A stretch of DNA of 64,000 nucleotides from an uncultured Ruminococcus sp. (GTDB taxonomy: Bacteria > Bacillota > Clostridia > Oscillospirales > Ruminococcaceae): positions 1 through 64,000 of the forward strand of contig CAMKMD010000015.1 in assembly GCA_946413815.1 (NCBI GenBank), given 5' to 3'. The translations under genes were made by a program, and so were the position numbers. Of the stretch, positions 1 through 7,797 are shown piece by piece (position 1 is the stretch's first letter; each line of letters starts with the position of its first letter). Under the pieces are notes generated by a model. That model was not told where the DNA came from. It ran no database searches and saw only the letters and a list, made by a program, of their open reading frames with translations.

Positions 1-3
1 TTT

Positions 4-90
4 GCGGATTTACCCAAGTGGTGAAGGGGCTCCCCTGCTAAGGGAGTAGGTCGGGGAACCGGCGCGAGAGTTCAAATCTCTCAATCCGCG
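4..90 (+). tRNA. tRNA-Ser(GCT)
   Basis: Full cloverleaf with a long variable arm, as expected for serine. The acceptor stem GCGGATT at 4-10 pairs with AATCCGC at 83-89, and base 90 is the discriminator. The anticodon stem CTCCC/GGGAG encloses the loop CTGCTAA, giving anticodon GCT. CCA is not encoded. Its promoter lies outside the window. Confidence 0.95.
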
Positions 91-98
91 CTTAATGA

Positions 99-136
99 AA
101 ACGTTACAGATCAAAAGTCTGTAACGTTTTTTCGTT
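99..136 (+). terminator. Rho-independent terminator after tRNA-Ser
   Basis: An 11-bp inverted repeat AACGTTACAGA / TCTGTAACGTT with a short loop is followed by a T run. It ends the tRNA transcript. Confidence 0.85.
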
Positions 137-151
137 ATCCTGCAAATACAA

Positions 152-176
152 AAACTGCCGCATATGCGGCAGTTGA
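152..176 (-). terminator. Terminator of the VanW-like operon
   Basis: The palindrome ACTGCCGCATATGCGGCAGT sits just past the stop codon at 179. On the minus strand it is followed by TTTTTG, so it ends the leftward operon. Confidence 0.8.
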
Positions 177-178
177 TT

Positions 179-1012
179 TTATACTGTAATAGCTTCCTTC
201 GGGATAAGATCATAGTCAAACATAACTTCGGAATGATTATCGAGCACAAGCTTCTTCTCTTTTATCTCACCGGTGGATTTATCTATAATGTTCTTGTAGA
301 TCTTTGATATACGATAGTATTTATCCCCTTCCTTTGCGAAATGATGGCCCTCCTCGGAAAGTTCATAGCGTTCCGGAAGTTCATTCAGACAGCGCAGCTC
401 TCCGTGGAGTTCTTCTTCATCGCACCACAGCACAAGCTGGAAATCCTGCTTAGTATCATTGCGGAAGCGGTAATCTATGTAGTTATAACTTACAGAGGTT
501 CCGGAGCTGAAAGGCACTCTTTTTCCTTCGTCAGGGGCGAGTGCATCAGAGTGGCTGTGAAACTCTGTTACTGTAAGAGGACTGTGGAGTATAAGACGAT
601 GGATGGTATTGCTCAGGTTGCAGAGTCCTCCCCCTATACCGGGACGAAGCTTATCTCCTATTATGACTCTGCCGTCCTTATAGCCCTTGCGGCGAGTTGT
701 CTTACCTACTGTTTGCCAGAAGGAAAATACTTCGCCGGGGTGTATCACGATGCCGTTTAGTTTCTGACAGGCAAGCCGGATATTAACAGCCTTGTTCTCC
801 TGCAGCCTGATATCTATGCCCTTTCCTCGTTTGATAAGATGTGAACTCTGCTCATTTACAAGAACAGGAAGCCGCTTGTCGCTGTGGACTCTGGCTATTG
901 TATCTTTGCTGATAAAGTCTTTTATGTGTCTGCGGATTTTCTCCTTTTGCTCAGAGATCGCATAGCAGGCAGGATTTATGTCGCAAAACAATTTGTCTTT
1001 ATTCCAGAACAT
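179..1012 (-). CDS. VanW-like family protein
   Basis: 277 aa. Residues about 75-210 carry the VanW domain, recognised by HPGEVFSFW (92-100), the glycine-rich GGGLCNLSNT (127-136) and a His-rich FHSHSD segment. VanW was named from the vanB glycopeptide-resistance cluster, but its biochemical role is unknown and most homologs are housekeeping genes unlinked to resistance. There is no signal peptide or membrane segment, so a cytoplasmic protein is expected. It is the last gene of a tight three-gene operon: the yqeG stop is one base upstream of its ATG, and AGGAG precedes the start. No vanHAX-type genes are nearby, so resistance should not be inferred. Confidence 0.85.
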   Translation of the reverse strand: MFWNKDKLFCDINPACYAISEQKEKIRRHIKDFISKDTIARVHSDKRLPVLVNEQSSHLIKRGKGIDIRLQENKAVNIRLACQKLNGIVIHPGEVFSFWQTVGKTTRRKGYKDGRVIIGDKLRPGIGGGLCNLSNTIHRLILHSPLTVTEFHSHSDALAPDEGKRVPFSSGTSVSYNYIDYRFRNDTKQDFQLVLWCDEEELHGELRCLNELPERYELSEEGHHFAKEGDKYYRISKIYKNIIDKSTGEIKEKKLVLDNHSEVMFDYDLIPKEAITV

Positions 1013-1013
1013 T

Positions 1014-1571
1014 CTATTTCTCCTTTTTAATAATGCCGCCGAGACGATGACTGTATTTCCTGCTTCTGCGCCAGAACCACAGTATCATTTTTTCTATATA
1101 TCTCTTTTTCCCTATTTTAGTAACGCCGGGTATGTATACATAATGTATCAGCACGGATGGGATGCCTGTGCGGTTAGCGCCGAGAACATCAGTAAATATC
1201 TGATCACCGGCACATATCGCTTCTTCGGCCTTTACCCCGAGCATATCAAGGGCTTTTTTGTATCCGTCTTGCAGAGGTTTGTCTGCATCACATACATATA
1301 ATGTATCTATATTCTTTATGAAGCGCTGTACGCGCTCTTCATCATTGTTGGTAAGAAGAAGTGTTTTCAGCCCTGCAGAATGTATTTCGGCGAAAAGGCA
1401 GTCTACTTCCGGAGTTGAATCATCACCATGATGGACAAGCGTATTGTCAATATCAAAGATAACTGCTTTATATCCCATTGAAGCAAGCGCACTGTAGTCG
1501 ATGTCGAAAACACTTTCAGCATATTCATATGGATAGTAATTTCTCAGAAGTTTATCTATTATATAAAGCAC
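1014..1571 (-). CDS. YqeG-family HAD phosphatase (subfamily IIIA)
   Basis: 185 aa. HAD motif I is VIFDIDNTLV, with nucleophile Asp40 and general acid Asp42. Motif II is the Thr74 region LLLTNN, and the acidic motif AGDQIFTDVLG (Asp123, Asp128) is present. The family matches Bacillus YqeG and related phosphatidylglycerophosphate phosphatase-like enzymes; the substrate here is not proven. The start codon is GTG, fixed by the one-base gap to the preceding gene. It is the middle gene of the operon read from the promoter at 2278-2306. Confidence 0.85.
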   Translation of the reverse strand: MLYIIDKLLRNYYPYEYAESVFDIDYSALASMGYKAVIFDIDNTLVHHGDDSTPEVDCLFAEIHSAGLKTLLLTNNDEERVQRFIKNIDTLYVCDADKPLQDGYKKALDMLGVKAEEAICAGDQIFTDVLGANRTGIPSVLIHYVYIPGVTKIGKKRYIEKMILWFWRRSRKYSHRLGGIIKKEK

Positions 1572-1572
1572 G

Positions 1573-2247
1573 TTACTGCTGCTCCTTCATGTAATCACAG
1601 ACACGATTGATCTGCTCGCATATATCCCATCCGAAGGCACCGTCAAAGAAGGCACTGCCTATCGTGAATGCCCAGGGAGATGCCTCTTTTACTTCATCGA
1701 GCCTCTGAATGCTGTTAACGCTGCCTGCAAGGCATACAGGCGCATCCACCTCGGATACAAAACGTTTGTTGAGCATGGCTGCATCTCCTGTGTAACGGTA
1801 ACCGAGAAGATCAATGCCGAAAGCTCCTTTTTCTATGCAGGACTTTGCTTCAGCGATCATATCCTCTGCTGTGCCGTGAAGAACAGATGGACGGTCTGTT
1901 ATATCACCTACATAAGGCATATACTTCATCCCGTTTGACTTGCAGATTTCAAGAACCTTTTCAAAGAACATCGTGCCCATCAGAATATCACAGCCGCATT
2001 CCGCAGCAAGTTTTGCACCTCGGATACCCTCTACTTCTGTATATGCAACAACTTCGAGAACTGTCTTTTTTCCTGCATCCCGCATTGCGGCGAAAAGCTT
2101 TTTCATATCCTCAAGCGGAAGAGGTTCTTCCTTGAATCCGAAGTATCCGGCCTTTGAATTTCTGCATTCTTCAAAAACTTCAGCCGCATTATGTACTGTC
2201 ATATCATCGTGTGTAAGCATGACGATGAGCTGAGGATATTCCTTCAT
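1573..2247 (-). CDS. TIM-barrel protein, aldolase-like
   Basis: 224 aa with alternating beta-strand/helix segments typical of a (beta/alpha)8 barrel. A C-terminal phosphate-binding pattern (PVCLAGSVNS followed by AFTIGSAFF) resembles that of phosphate-binding aldolase-type barrels. No specific enzyme family was recognised; some homologs in Firmicutes carry inconsistent automatic names. It is the first gene of the operon, directly downstream of a perfect sigma-A promoter. Confidence 0.6.
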   Translation of the reverse strand: MKEYPQLIVMLTHDDMTVHNAAEVFEECRNSKAGYFGFKEEPLPLEDMKKLFAAMRDAGKKTVLEVVAYTEVEGIRGAKLAAECGCDILMGTMFFEKVLEICKSNGMKYMPYVGDITDRPSVLHGTAEDMIAEAKSCIEKGAFGIDLLGYRYTGDAAMLNKRFVSEVDAPVCLAGSVNSIQRLDEVKEASPWAFTIGSAFFDGAFGWDICEQINRVCDYMKEQQ

Positions 2248-2277
2248 ATGTCACTACCTCTTTCATAAATATGGATT

Positions 2278-2306
2278 ATTATATCACATACGGAGTTTTT
2301 TGTCAA
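2278..2306 (-). promoter_or_regulatory. Sigma-A promoter, TIM-barrel/yqeG/VanW operon
   Basis: On the minus strand TTGACA (2306-2301) and TATAAT (2283-2278) are separated by exactly 17 bp. Both hexamers are perfect consensus. Confidence 0.85.
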
Positions 2307-2329
2307 ATATAGGGATATTCTTTCTTTTT

Positions 2330-2358
2330 TTGACAAATCGGAAGACCTGTGATATAAT
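2330..2358 (+). promoter_or_regulatory. Sigma-A promoter of the flippase gene
   Basis: TTGACA (2330-2335), 17-bp spacer, TATAAT (2353-2358). It stands back-to-back with the leftward promoter, with the two -35 boxes 23 bp apart. Confidence 0.85.
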
Positions 2359-2413
2359 ATTCCTGTTGCTATCAAAATGAGCTGACAGTTTACCTGTCAA
2401 AGGAAGTAAAACA

Positions 2414-3844
2414 ATGAACAAATATAAACAGCTGGCTGTAAATACTGTAATTTTCACAATTGGTTCATTCGGATCCAAGATAATCTCTCTCCTGATGAAT
2501 AATCTGTACACCAAGCATATCAGTCCGGAGAACCTGTACACAAAATCCCTGCTTGAAAATACTGCACTGTTTCTGATACCTATTTTTATATTCTCCATGA
2601 CCGAAGCTATCATCCGCTACGGTCTTGATAAGAAATATGACAAGAAGCAGGTCTTCACCACAGCTTCCACTATTGCCGGAGTAGGACTGTGCACACTCCT
2701 CTTTACTATCCCTTTCCTGAAATACATACCTTTTTTCAGACAGCTGAACGGATATGTTACTCTGCTGATGCTGTACATCATTGCTTCATGCATTAGGTCT
2801 ATATGCTCGCAGTTTGTCCGTGCACGAGAGATGGTAACGCTGTTTTCACTTGACGGAATACTTTGCACACTAAGCTTATTTGTATTCAACATCATTTTTA
2901 TCACAAAGCTTGGCCTCGGCGTTAAGGGCTTTATGATCGCAAATATACTCTCAGACAGCTGCTCCTCTGCCTTCCTTTTCATGATGGCAGGTCTGCGAAG
3001 ATATTATGACCTGTCCTGCTATAATCGCAGGCTCGGCAGGAGTATGCTGAAATTCACGATTCCCCTGATCCCTACAACGGTAATCTGGACATTTACCGGC
3101 TATTCCGACCAGCTTTTCATCAGTAATCTTACAAGCAGCAGAGTCCCTCTCGGTGAAGAGCCTGCCGGTATATACTACGCTGCCACCAAGGTTCCTAATC
3201 TCCTTTCAATGCTCTCGACTATAGTCTATCAGTCCTGGAATATGTCTGCGATACTCGAAAATGAATCAGATGATAAAAAGGAATTTTACGGCAACGTCTA
3301 CAGCGCCTATGAATCAGTCTTATTTGTCGGTTCTGCCGCACTGATACTGCTGGCTAAACCGATCTCGTCCATACTTAACAACTGCTCGGTCTATCCACAG
3401 TATGCAGATGCTTACAAGTATACTCCGCTCCTTATTGCCGCAGCGCTCTTTACCTGCCTTGACCTGTTCCTTGCAAGTGTCTACACTGCGACCAAGAAAT
3501 CAAAGAACGCTTTCATAACGCTTGCAGCAGTAGCCATAGTCAACATTATCATGAATATCATCATTATACCGGAATGGGGCATACAGGGTGCAGCATTCAC
3601 AACTCTGTTCAGCTATCTCCTGTGTTTCTGGCTCAGGATCGTGGATTCGCGTTATTATGTGCCTTTTGATTTCGATTTCAGACGGCACTTTATAAACTTT
3701 GCACTGCTTGGAGGTATGTGTATCGCTTCTGTATTTGTACCGACCGGATGTATTACGATCAACTTGCTCCTTACAATTGTAATCATCTGGTTCAATTATC
3801 AGCCTCTTCTCCGTATCGCGCAGAAGGTACTCAAAATACAATAA
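2414..3844 (+). CDS. Polysaccharide/oligosaccharide flippase (MATE/MOP superfamily)
   Basis: 476 aa, almost entirely hydrophobic with about 12-14 predicted membrane helices. The N-terminus has the motif of Wzx/PST-type exporters (NTVIFTIGSFGSKI). Such proteins flip lipid-linked glycans across the membrane for capsule, exopolysaccharide or wall polymer assembly. No glycosyltransferase cluster is next to it, so it is a stand-alone unit and its substrate is unknown. It is transcribed alone from 2330-2358 and closed by a bidirectional terminator. Confidence 0.85.
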   Translation: MNKYKQLAVNTVIFTIGSFGSKIISLLMNNLYTKHISPENLYTKSLLENTALFLIPIFIFSMTEAIIRYGLDKKYDKKQVFTTASTIAGVGLCTLLFTIPFLKYIPFFRQLNGYVTLLMLYIIASCIRSICSQFVRAREMVTLFSLDGILCTLSLFVFNIIFITKLGLGVKGFMIANILSDSCSSAFLFMMAGLRRYYDLSCYNRRLGRSMLKFTIPLIPTTVIWTFTGYSDQLFISNLTSSRVPLGEEPAGIYYAATKVPNLLSMLSTIVYQSWNMSAILENESDDKKEFYGNVYSAYESVLFVGSAALILLAKPISSILNNCSVYPQYADAYKYTPLLIAAALFTCLDLFLASVYTATKKSKNAFITLAAVAIVNIIMNIIIIPEWGIQGAAFTTLFSYLLCFWLRIVDSRYYVPFDFDFRRHFINFALLGGMCIASVFVPTGCITINLLLTIVIIWFNYQPLLRIAQKVLKIQ

Positions 3845-3847
3845 TTA

Positions 3848-3888
3848 AACGCCCGGACACGTCTTTGAAATGCGTCCGGGCGTTTTAT
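3848..3888. terminator. Bidirectional terminator
   Basis: AACGCCCGGAC (3848-3858) and GTCCGGGCGTT (3874-3884) form an 11-bp stem. T-rich tails on both strands serve the converging flippase and lipoprotein genes. Confidence 0.85.
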
Positions 3889-3891
3889 GCT

Positions 3892-5307
3892 TTATCGTAT
3901 CATAAGCTCGTAAGTTTGCGGGATATATTCATTCGGTATAAATGCATAGGAGAGATATTCCTTCCGGATATCAACGGAAGAAATAGGCATACTGTTAAGC
4001 CTGTCGCCAAGTATAATCATTTGACTTGTTATAAGTACTCTGCCATGTTTCATCTCCCTGTAGAAATCTGTGAATGCAGGCTTGATACACAGTGATCCCT
4101 TAGAGAAATCGGGAGTTCCTGAAGCTGTGAATATGTCGTTCGCTGATGCTTCTCCGTTAAGGCCGATACTATCGCAATAGGAAACAAATTCATCATACTC
4201 CTCCTGCGTTCTGAGCTGAATGCCGTTATACCAGCCGAGCTGGTATTTCTGGCGAAGCTCCTCACATTTCTTATTGTCGAGCTGTTCTGAAAAGCCGTCA
4301 AAGAAAAGAGGATCAGAGTTTACATCATGCTCTGCAGGAACAGTCCACAGGTCACCGGAAAAATCTTTCAAATCCCGCAGCATTACATCATTGCCCTTGT
4401 TGTAGACGAATACATACCAGAAACAGCAGTCCTCAGTCATGGTCTCTTCGCCGTCACAGGCAAATCCTATTTTATCATTTCCGCTTATCAGTCCCTTGGG
4501 TATCGGCACTTTATCACCCTTGGCGTAATTCTTTATCACTACAAAGAAGGTACTTTCTATAAGGTGATCAGGATCAGAAGAGAGTATCCTGTCAACCGGA
4601 CAACCGCTCTTTGCGGCGATATCTTCAAGCTGTTCGCAGTTCAGAAGCAGATACTTGCCTTCACAGTCCGACGGCGGACATGTACCACTGTCTGACGGAA
4701 TAGTACCGACAGTACAGAGTCTGGTTCTCTGAATATTCCATGGAAGGATGTTCTTTACAAGCTCCTGTATCTTTTCGGCGTGCTTGTTTTTAAGAGAACC
4801 TTCATAGTCGCCGTATTCCGATAGCCGTACCTGCGTTCCCGTGACCGGATCACAGAAGGTCAGAGTACTGCTGCCGGCATCACAGGCGGCACTCTCTGTA
4901 GTGAAAGTTTCCCCGATGCCTATCTTCAGTCCTTCGGCGTATATCGCTTTTACTCGTTCAGGTTCAAGGACTGCATCCGGCTCGGCGTTATATCTTATTA
5001 GATCTAGTTTACCGAAAAAATCATCTGCATATTCATCATCGTCCTGAGATCCGTAGGTATGTGTCGAGAAATCAAAGGTGAATACCTTTCCGTCGGTGCA
5101 GATAAACGAACCGTAGTCCTGATATCCCTCAGCCCAGTTCACATGGCGCATAAGACAGATTATGCCGTCTTCGGGCAGATCAACATCTGATACGTCTATA
5201 TCTACGGATGCCATGGTAGGTTCGGGCCTTGATGAATTATCTGTACCCTGTACTGCGCAAGAGGAAAGCAGTACAAGCGACAGTAAGGCAGTTGTCAAAC
5301 GTTTCAT
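3892..5307 (-). CDS. Hypothetical lipoprotein
   Basis: 471 aa. A type II signal peptide with lipobox LSSC places the lipid-modified cysteine at residue 17, so the protein is anchored outside the membrane. The rest is soluble, acidic and without a recognised domain. It lies 5 bp downstream of the alarmone synthetase gene with a good GGAGTG ribosome site, so the two are co-transcribed. A functional link to the stringent response is not evident. Confidence 0.75.
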   Translation of the reverse strand: MKRLTTALLSLVLLSSCAVQGTDNSSRPEPTMASVDIDVSDVDLPEDGIICLMRHVNWAEGYQDYGSFICTDGKVFTFDFSTHTYGSQDDDEYADDFFGKLDLIRYNAEPDAVLEPERVKAIYAEGLKIGIGETFTTESAACDAGSSTLTFCDPVTGTQVRLSEYGDYEGSLKNKHAEKIQELVKNILPWNIQRTRLCTVGTIPSDSGTCPPSDCEGKYLLLNCEQLEDIAAKSGCPVDRILSSDPDHLIESTFFVVIKNYAKGDKVPIPKGLISGNDKIGFACDGEETMTEDCCFWYVFVYNKGNDVMLRDLKDFSGDLWTVPAEHDVNSDPLFFDGFSEQLDNKKCEELRQKYQLGWYNGIQLRTQEEYDEFVSYCDSIGLNGEASANDIFTASGTPDFSKGSLCIKPAFTDFYREMKHGRVLITSQMIILGDRLNSMPISSVDIRKEYLSYAFIPNEYIPQTYELMIR

Positions 5308-5312
5308 TTACG

Positions 5313-6020
5313 TCACTCCTCTTTTTCTATGATGTTCTTGATATTCTGCATACGCCTGTCCCACTCCGCACTTTCATCGGCACAGGTCTTCATTTCTCCT
5401 GAAAGCATGGAAAGAAGCTCGGGAGAAAGCTGTTTCTTATACCTCAGTTTGTGTTCAAGGCTCGCCCAGAAATCCATAGCTATGGTACGAAGCTGTACTT
5501 CCACCTTGACCGGTTTCTTTTCGTCCTCGAGGAATATCGGTACTTCTATTATAAGGTGGAGGCTTCGGTATCCGTTCTCCTTAGGGTTCGCTATGTAATC
5601 CTTGCGCTCTATCAAAGTTATGTCATCCTGCGCAAGAAAGCAGTCTGCAAGATGATAGATATTCTGAACGAAGGAGCATACAACTCTTACTCCAGCTATA
5701 TCGTGGATATTTTCACTTATGGAGCCAAGGTCCCGAGGAATTCCTTTTGACTGCACCTTGCGGAAGAGACTGCCGAAGCTTTTAATGCGGGACTGTATGA
5801 ATTCTATGGGGTTTGATTCACCGTTCAAAGAGAACTGCTCGTTCAATACCTTGAATTTTGTCTCTACTTCCATGATCGCACATTTATAGTACATCAGAAA
5901 TTCCTGAAGAGGCATGATATCACGTTCAAGTGTGTCAAGGAACTCACTTTCTGTCATTTCTGAGGCAGTAATATCGTTTAATGGACGGTGGATGTCTTTG
6001 GGTGTGTAATTTTTACTCAT
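5313..6020 (-). CDS. Small alarmone synthetase, RelQ/SasB type
   Basis: 235 aa, the size of single-domain (p)ppGpp synthetases. The RelA/SpoT nucleotidyltransferase region (about 70-200) includes HDIAGVRVVCSFV, the NPKENGYRSLH substrate loop and VEVQLRTIAMDFWASLEHKLRYK. No HD hydrolase, TGS or ACT domain is present, so it should only synthesise pppGpp/ppGpp from ATP and GTP/GDP. First gene of a two-gene operon; the ribosome site is weak. Confidence 0.9.
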   Translation of the reverse strand: MSKNYTPKDIHRPLNDITASEMTESEFLDTLERDIMPLQEFLMYYKCAIMEVETKFKVLNEQFSLNGESNPIEFIQSRIKSFGSLFRKVQSKGIPRDLGSISENIHDIAGVRVVCSFVQNIYHLADCFLAQDDITLIERKDYIANPKENGYRSLHLIIEVPIFLEDEKKPVKVEVQLRTIAMDFWASLEHKLRYKKQLSPELLSMLSGEMKTCADESAEWDRRMQNIKNIIEKEE

Positions 6021-6049
6021 TGGATATGCACGTACTTTCTTTTTTCTTA

Positions 6050-6078
6050 ATTATACATTATATAATATAGCGTGTCAA
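6050..6078 (-). promoter_or_regulatory. Sigma-A promoter of the alarmone synthetase operon
   Basis: Minus strand TTGACA (6078-6073), 17-bp spacer, TATAAT (6055-6050). TSS expected about 25 bp before the start codon. Confidence 0.8.
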
Positions 6079-6132
6079 TATTTGTTCAGAATTGTAACAA
6101 GATGACTGCATACTGTAACCTGAATAAAGAAA

Positions 6133-6156
6133 GTGCAGGAGGTATTCCCCCTGCGC
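6133..6156 (-). terminator. Terminator of the cotJ operon
   Basis: GTGCAGG (6133-6139) pairs with CCTGCGC (6150-6156). On the minus strand the stem is followed by a T-rich tract, downstream of the cotJC stop at 6171. Confidence 0.65.
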
Positions 6157-6170
6157 TTATAGTTAAATAA

Positions 6171-6722
6171 TTATTTTCTGCCGCAGTTCTTGTCGAACGA
6201 AGGATTGCAGGCATAGAAATTCCGTGAATCGAGATTATCCTGTGCTATGCGGAGAGCCTCACCGAAACGCTGATAGTGAACTATTTCCCGCTGGCGGAGG
6301 AAACGAATGGGATCACGTACATCGGGATCGTCAGCAAGACGCAGGATATTGTCATAGGTGGTGCGGGCTTTCTGTTCAGCAGCCATGTTCTCATGAAGAT
6401 CCGTTATTATATCCCCTTTTGACTGGAAATAAGTCGCAGTAAACGGTGTTCCGGAAGCAGCTACAGGATATATACCTGTAGTATGATCCACAAAATAATC
6501 ACTGAAGCCGCTTTCCTTTATCTCTTCCGGAGTGAGATCTTTTGTGAGCTGATACAGAATTGCAGAGATCATCTCAACATGGGCAAGCTCTTCCGTTCCG
6601 ATGTCAGTAAGGAGTCCCTTGACCTCTGCGTATGGCATAACATACCGCTGATTAAGATAACGCAGAGATGCAGCAAGCTCTCCATCCGGGCCGCCAAGCT
6701 GGCTGATAATGACCTTCGCCAT
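6171..6722 (-). CDS. cotJC: Spore coat protein CotJC (manganese-catalase family), downstream segment of an interrupted gene
   Basis: The listed frame (183 aa from ATG 6722) carries the di-manganese catalase-like ferritin fold: GGPDGELAASLRYLNQRY, GTEELAHVE, AAEQKARTTY and REIVHYQRFGEA supply the Glu/His metal ligands. CotJC is a spore-coat protein normally encoded after cotJA and cotJB. The CotJC reading frame continues upstream of this ATG to 6761, encoding the family's conserved LQYPV-NIKK-DPR stretch, so ATG 6722 is not the native start. That stretch has no start codon. The missing first codons (MWQYEKK) lie 3.1 kb away at 9887-9907, after cotJB. Joining the parts gives a 203-aa CotJC of normal length. 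In the unrearranged chromosome this segment probably yields no functional protein. Confidence 0.9.
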   Translation of the reverse strand: MAKVIISQLGGPDGELAASLRYLNQRYVMPYAEVKGLLTDIGTEELAHVEMISAILYQLTKDLTPEEIKESGFSDYFVDHTTGIYPVAASGTPFTATYFQSKGDIITDLHENMAAEQKARTTYDNILRLADDPDVRDPIRFLRQREIVHYQRFGEALRIAQDNLDSRNFYACNPSFDKNCGRK

Positions 6723-6747
6723 TCTCGGGTCAGTCTTTTTTATATTT

Positions 6748-6800
6748 ACCGGGTACTGTAATTTGTCTGTATACCAGATCCGGACATTAACAAGCTGTTT
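6748..6800 (-). other. Attachment site at the cotJC 3' side of the intervening element
   Basis: Read on the minus strand, the element arm GGTATACAG (6775-6767), two bases, the proposed crossover AA (6764-6763), then cotJC codons TTA CAG TAC from 6761. The arm is the mirror of CTGCATACC at the other junction (9885-9877). The core sits inside an AAA (Lys) codon. Confidence 0.75.
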
Positions 6801-7060
6801 TACCCCCTCTCTTTAATGATCTCAATTCGTTCGGCTGCGATCATATTTTCATGGCTGTGGTATATCTTCATAAGTGCAAAGGCAAGATCACCTGCAAGCC
6901 TTTGCTCGCTTTGCTTTGTATGCTTCGGAAGATGGCAGATGACCTTTGCACCTCTGTCGCGCAGCCTGAGTACTATTACTGTTTCCTCATCTTTATCTGT
7001 TTCGCTGATGATATCATATTCTGTCCGGTCCCACATACTTGCTGTCTTCTTTTCAGACAT
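6800..7060 (-). CDS. 86-aa hypothetical protein of the cotJC element
   Basis: Small charged soluble protein (begins MSEKKTASMWDRTEY, ends IEIIKERG) with a good AGGAGTG ribosome site. No family was recognised. It lies at the element end opposite the recombinase and points toward the left junction; its stop is about 35 bp from the core. Size and position would suit a recombination directionality factor, but nothing in the sequence proves this. It is divergent from tetR, and the TetR operator lies in the shared intergenic region. Confidence 0.6.
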   Translation of the reverse strand: MSEKKTASMWDRTEYDIISETDKDEETVIVLRLRDRGAKVICHLPKHTKQSEQRLAGDLAFALMKIYHSHENMIAAERIEIIKERG

Positions 7061-7095
7061 AAATACACTCCTTTTTTAGTATTTATCAGTAATAC

Positions 7096-7124
7096 TTGAC
7101 TTTTTCTTTTTAATGGTATATAAT
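7096..7124 (+). promoter_or_regulatory. Promoter of the TetR/hydrolase operon
   Basis: TTGACT (7096-7101), 17-bp spacer, TATAAT (7119-7124). The -10 box abuts the large palindrome at 7125-7160. Confidence 0.85.
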
Positions 7125-7160
7125 AGTATCAGTTATTAAACGTGTTTAATAACTGATACT
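7125..7160. promoter_or_regulatory. 36-bp palindromic operator, probable TetR site
   Basis: Two perfect 17-bp arms (AGTATCAGTTATTAAAC and its inverse) flank a GT centre. The palindrome starts at the base after the -10 box and covers the expected TSS, so binding would block transcription. Position beside a tetR gene is typical of autorepression. Confidence 0.85.
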
Positions 7161-7193
7161 ATGTGTAATTCTTATTCATGGAAGGATGATAAA

Positions 7194-7796
7194 ATGACAG
7201 AAAAGCCAAAAAGAGATCTTGAAGGAACAAGGAATTCCCTTCTGAATGCAGCAAGAGAACTTCTGACGAGCGGCATAGATGCAGAGAAAGTTACATCCCG
7301 CACTTTAGCCGGACGAGCGGGAGTAAATGCCGCCATGATAAACTATTGTTACGGATCCCGCGAAGCTTTGCTATATGAAGTGTATAAGAAACTGCTTGCC
7401 GAGGCGCAGGGTGCTGACAAGACTCTGGTGCAGAACATAAATAATCCCGGGATCACGCCTAAGGAAAAGCTGTTCATGATCCATTATTCTCTTATGAAAC
7501 TGATGATAGCAAATTTCACCTTATCCCGTACTGTAACTCAATACATACTGCTTAACCGTTCAGATGAAGCAGGTATGGAGAGCCTGCCCTTCATAATACA
7601 ACACTTCAGGGGGTCCAAAACGGAAATAGAGTGTGCACTTATTGCGTTTGAGCTTACAAGCCTGCATGAAATAGCCGTCCTGCAGCACTCCATGCTCAAA
7701 GACAGGCTCGGTACAGATCTTACAGACGATGCTGTGCTGAAAAAATACGTAAGAAATAATCTAGACCGTTTTCTCGGTCGGGAACAGGAGGTCTGA
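7194..7796 (+). CDS. TetR-family transcriptional regulator
   Basis: 200 aa from ATG 7194, chosen because GGAAGGATG precedes it; an upstream in-frame ATG at 7161 lacks a ribosome site. Residues about 10-58 form the TetR helix-turn-helix (RTLAGRAGVNAAMINYCYGSREALLYEV), followed by an all-helical ligand domain. It probably represses itself and the downstream hydrolase through the 36-bp palindrome. It is cargo of the cotJC element; the hydrolase ATG follows its stop after one base. Confidence 0.9.
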   Translation: MTEKPKRDLEGTRNSLLNAARELLTSGIDAEKVTSRTLAGRAGVNAAMINYCYGSREALLYEVYKKLLAEAQGADKTLVQNINNPGITPKEKLFMIHYSLMKLMIANFTLSRTVTQYILLNRSDEAGMESLPFIIQHFRGSKTEIECALIAFELTSLHEIAVLQHSMLKDRLGTDLTDDAVLKKYVRNNLDRFLGREQEV

Positions 7797-7797
7797 T

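Noticed and set aside
179..1012. Vancomycin resistance inferred from the VanW-like gene
   Set aside because: No vanH/A/X, ligase or sensor genes are adjacent, and VanW-domain proteins are common housekeeping genes in Firmicutes.
6171..6722. Treating ATG 6722 as the native cotJC start
   Set aside because: The conserved CotJC frame extends upstream to 6761 without a start codon, and the true N-terminus with ribosome site is found after cotJB. ATG 6722 encodes an internal Met conserved as M-AKVI in the family.
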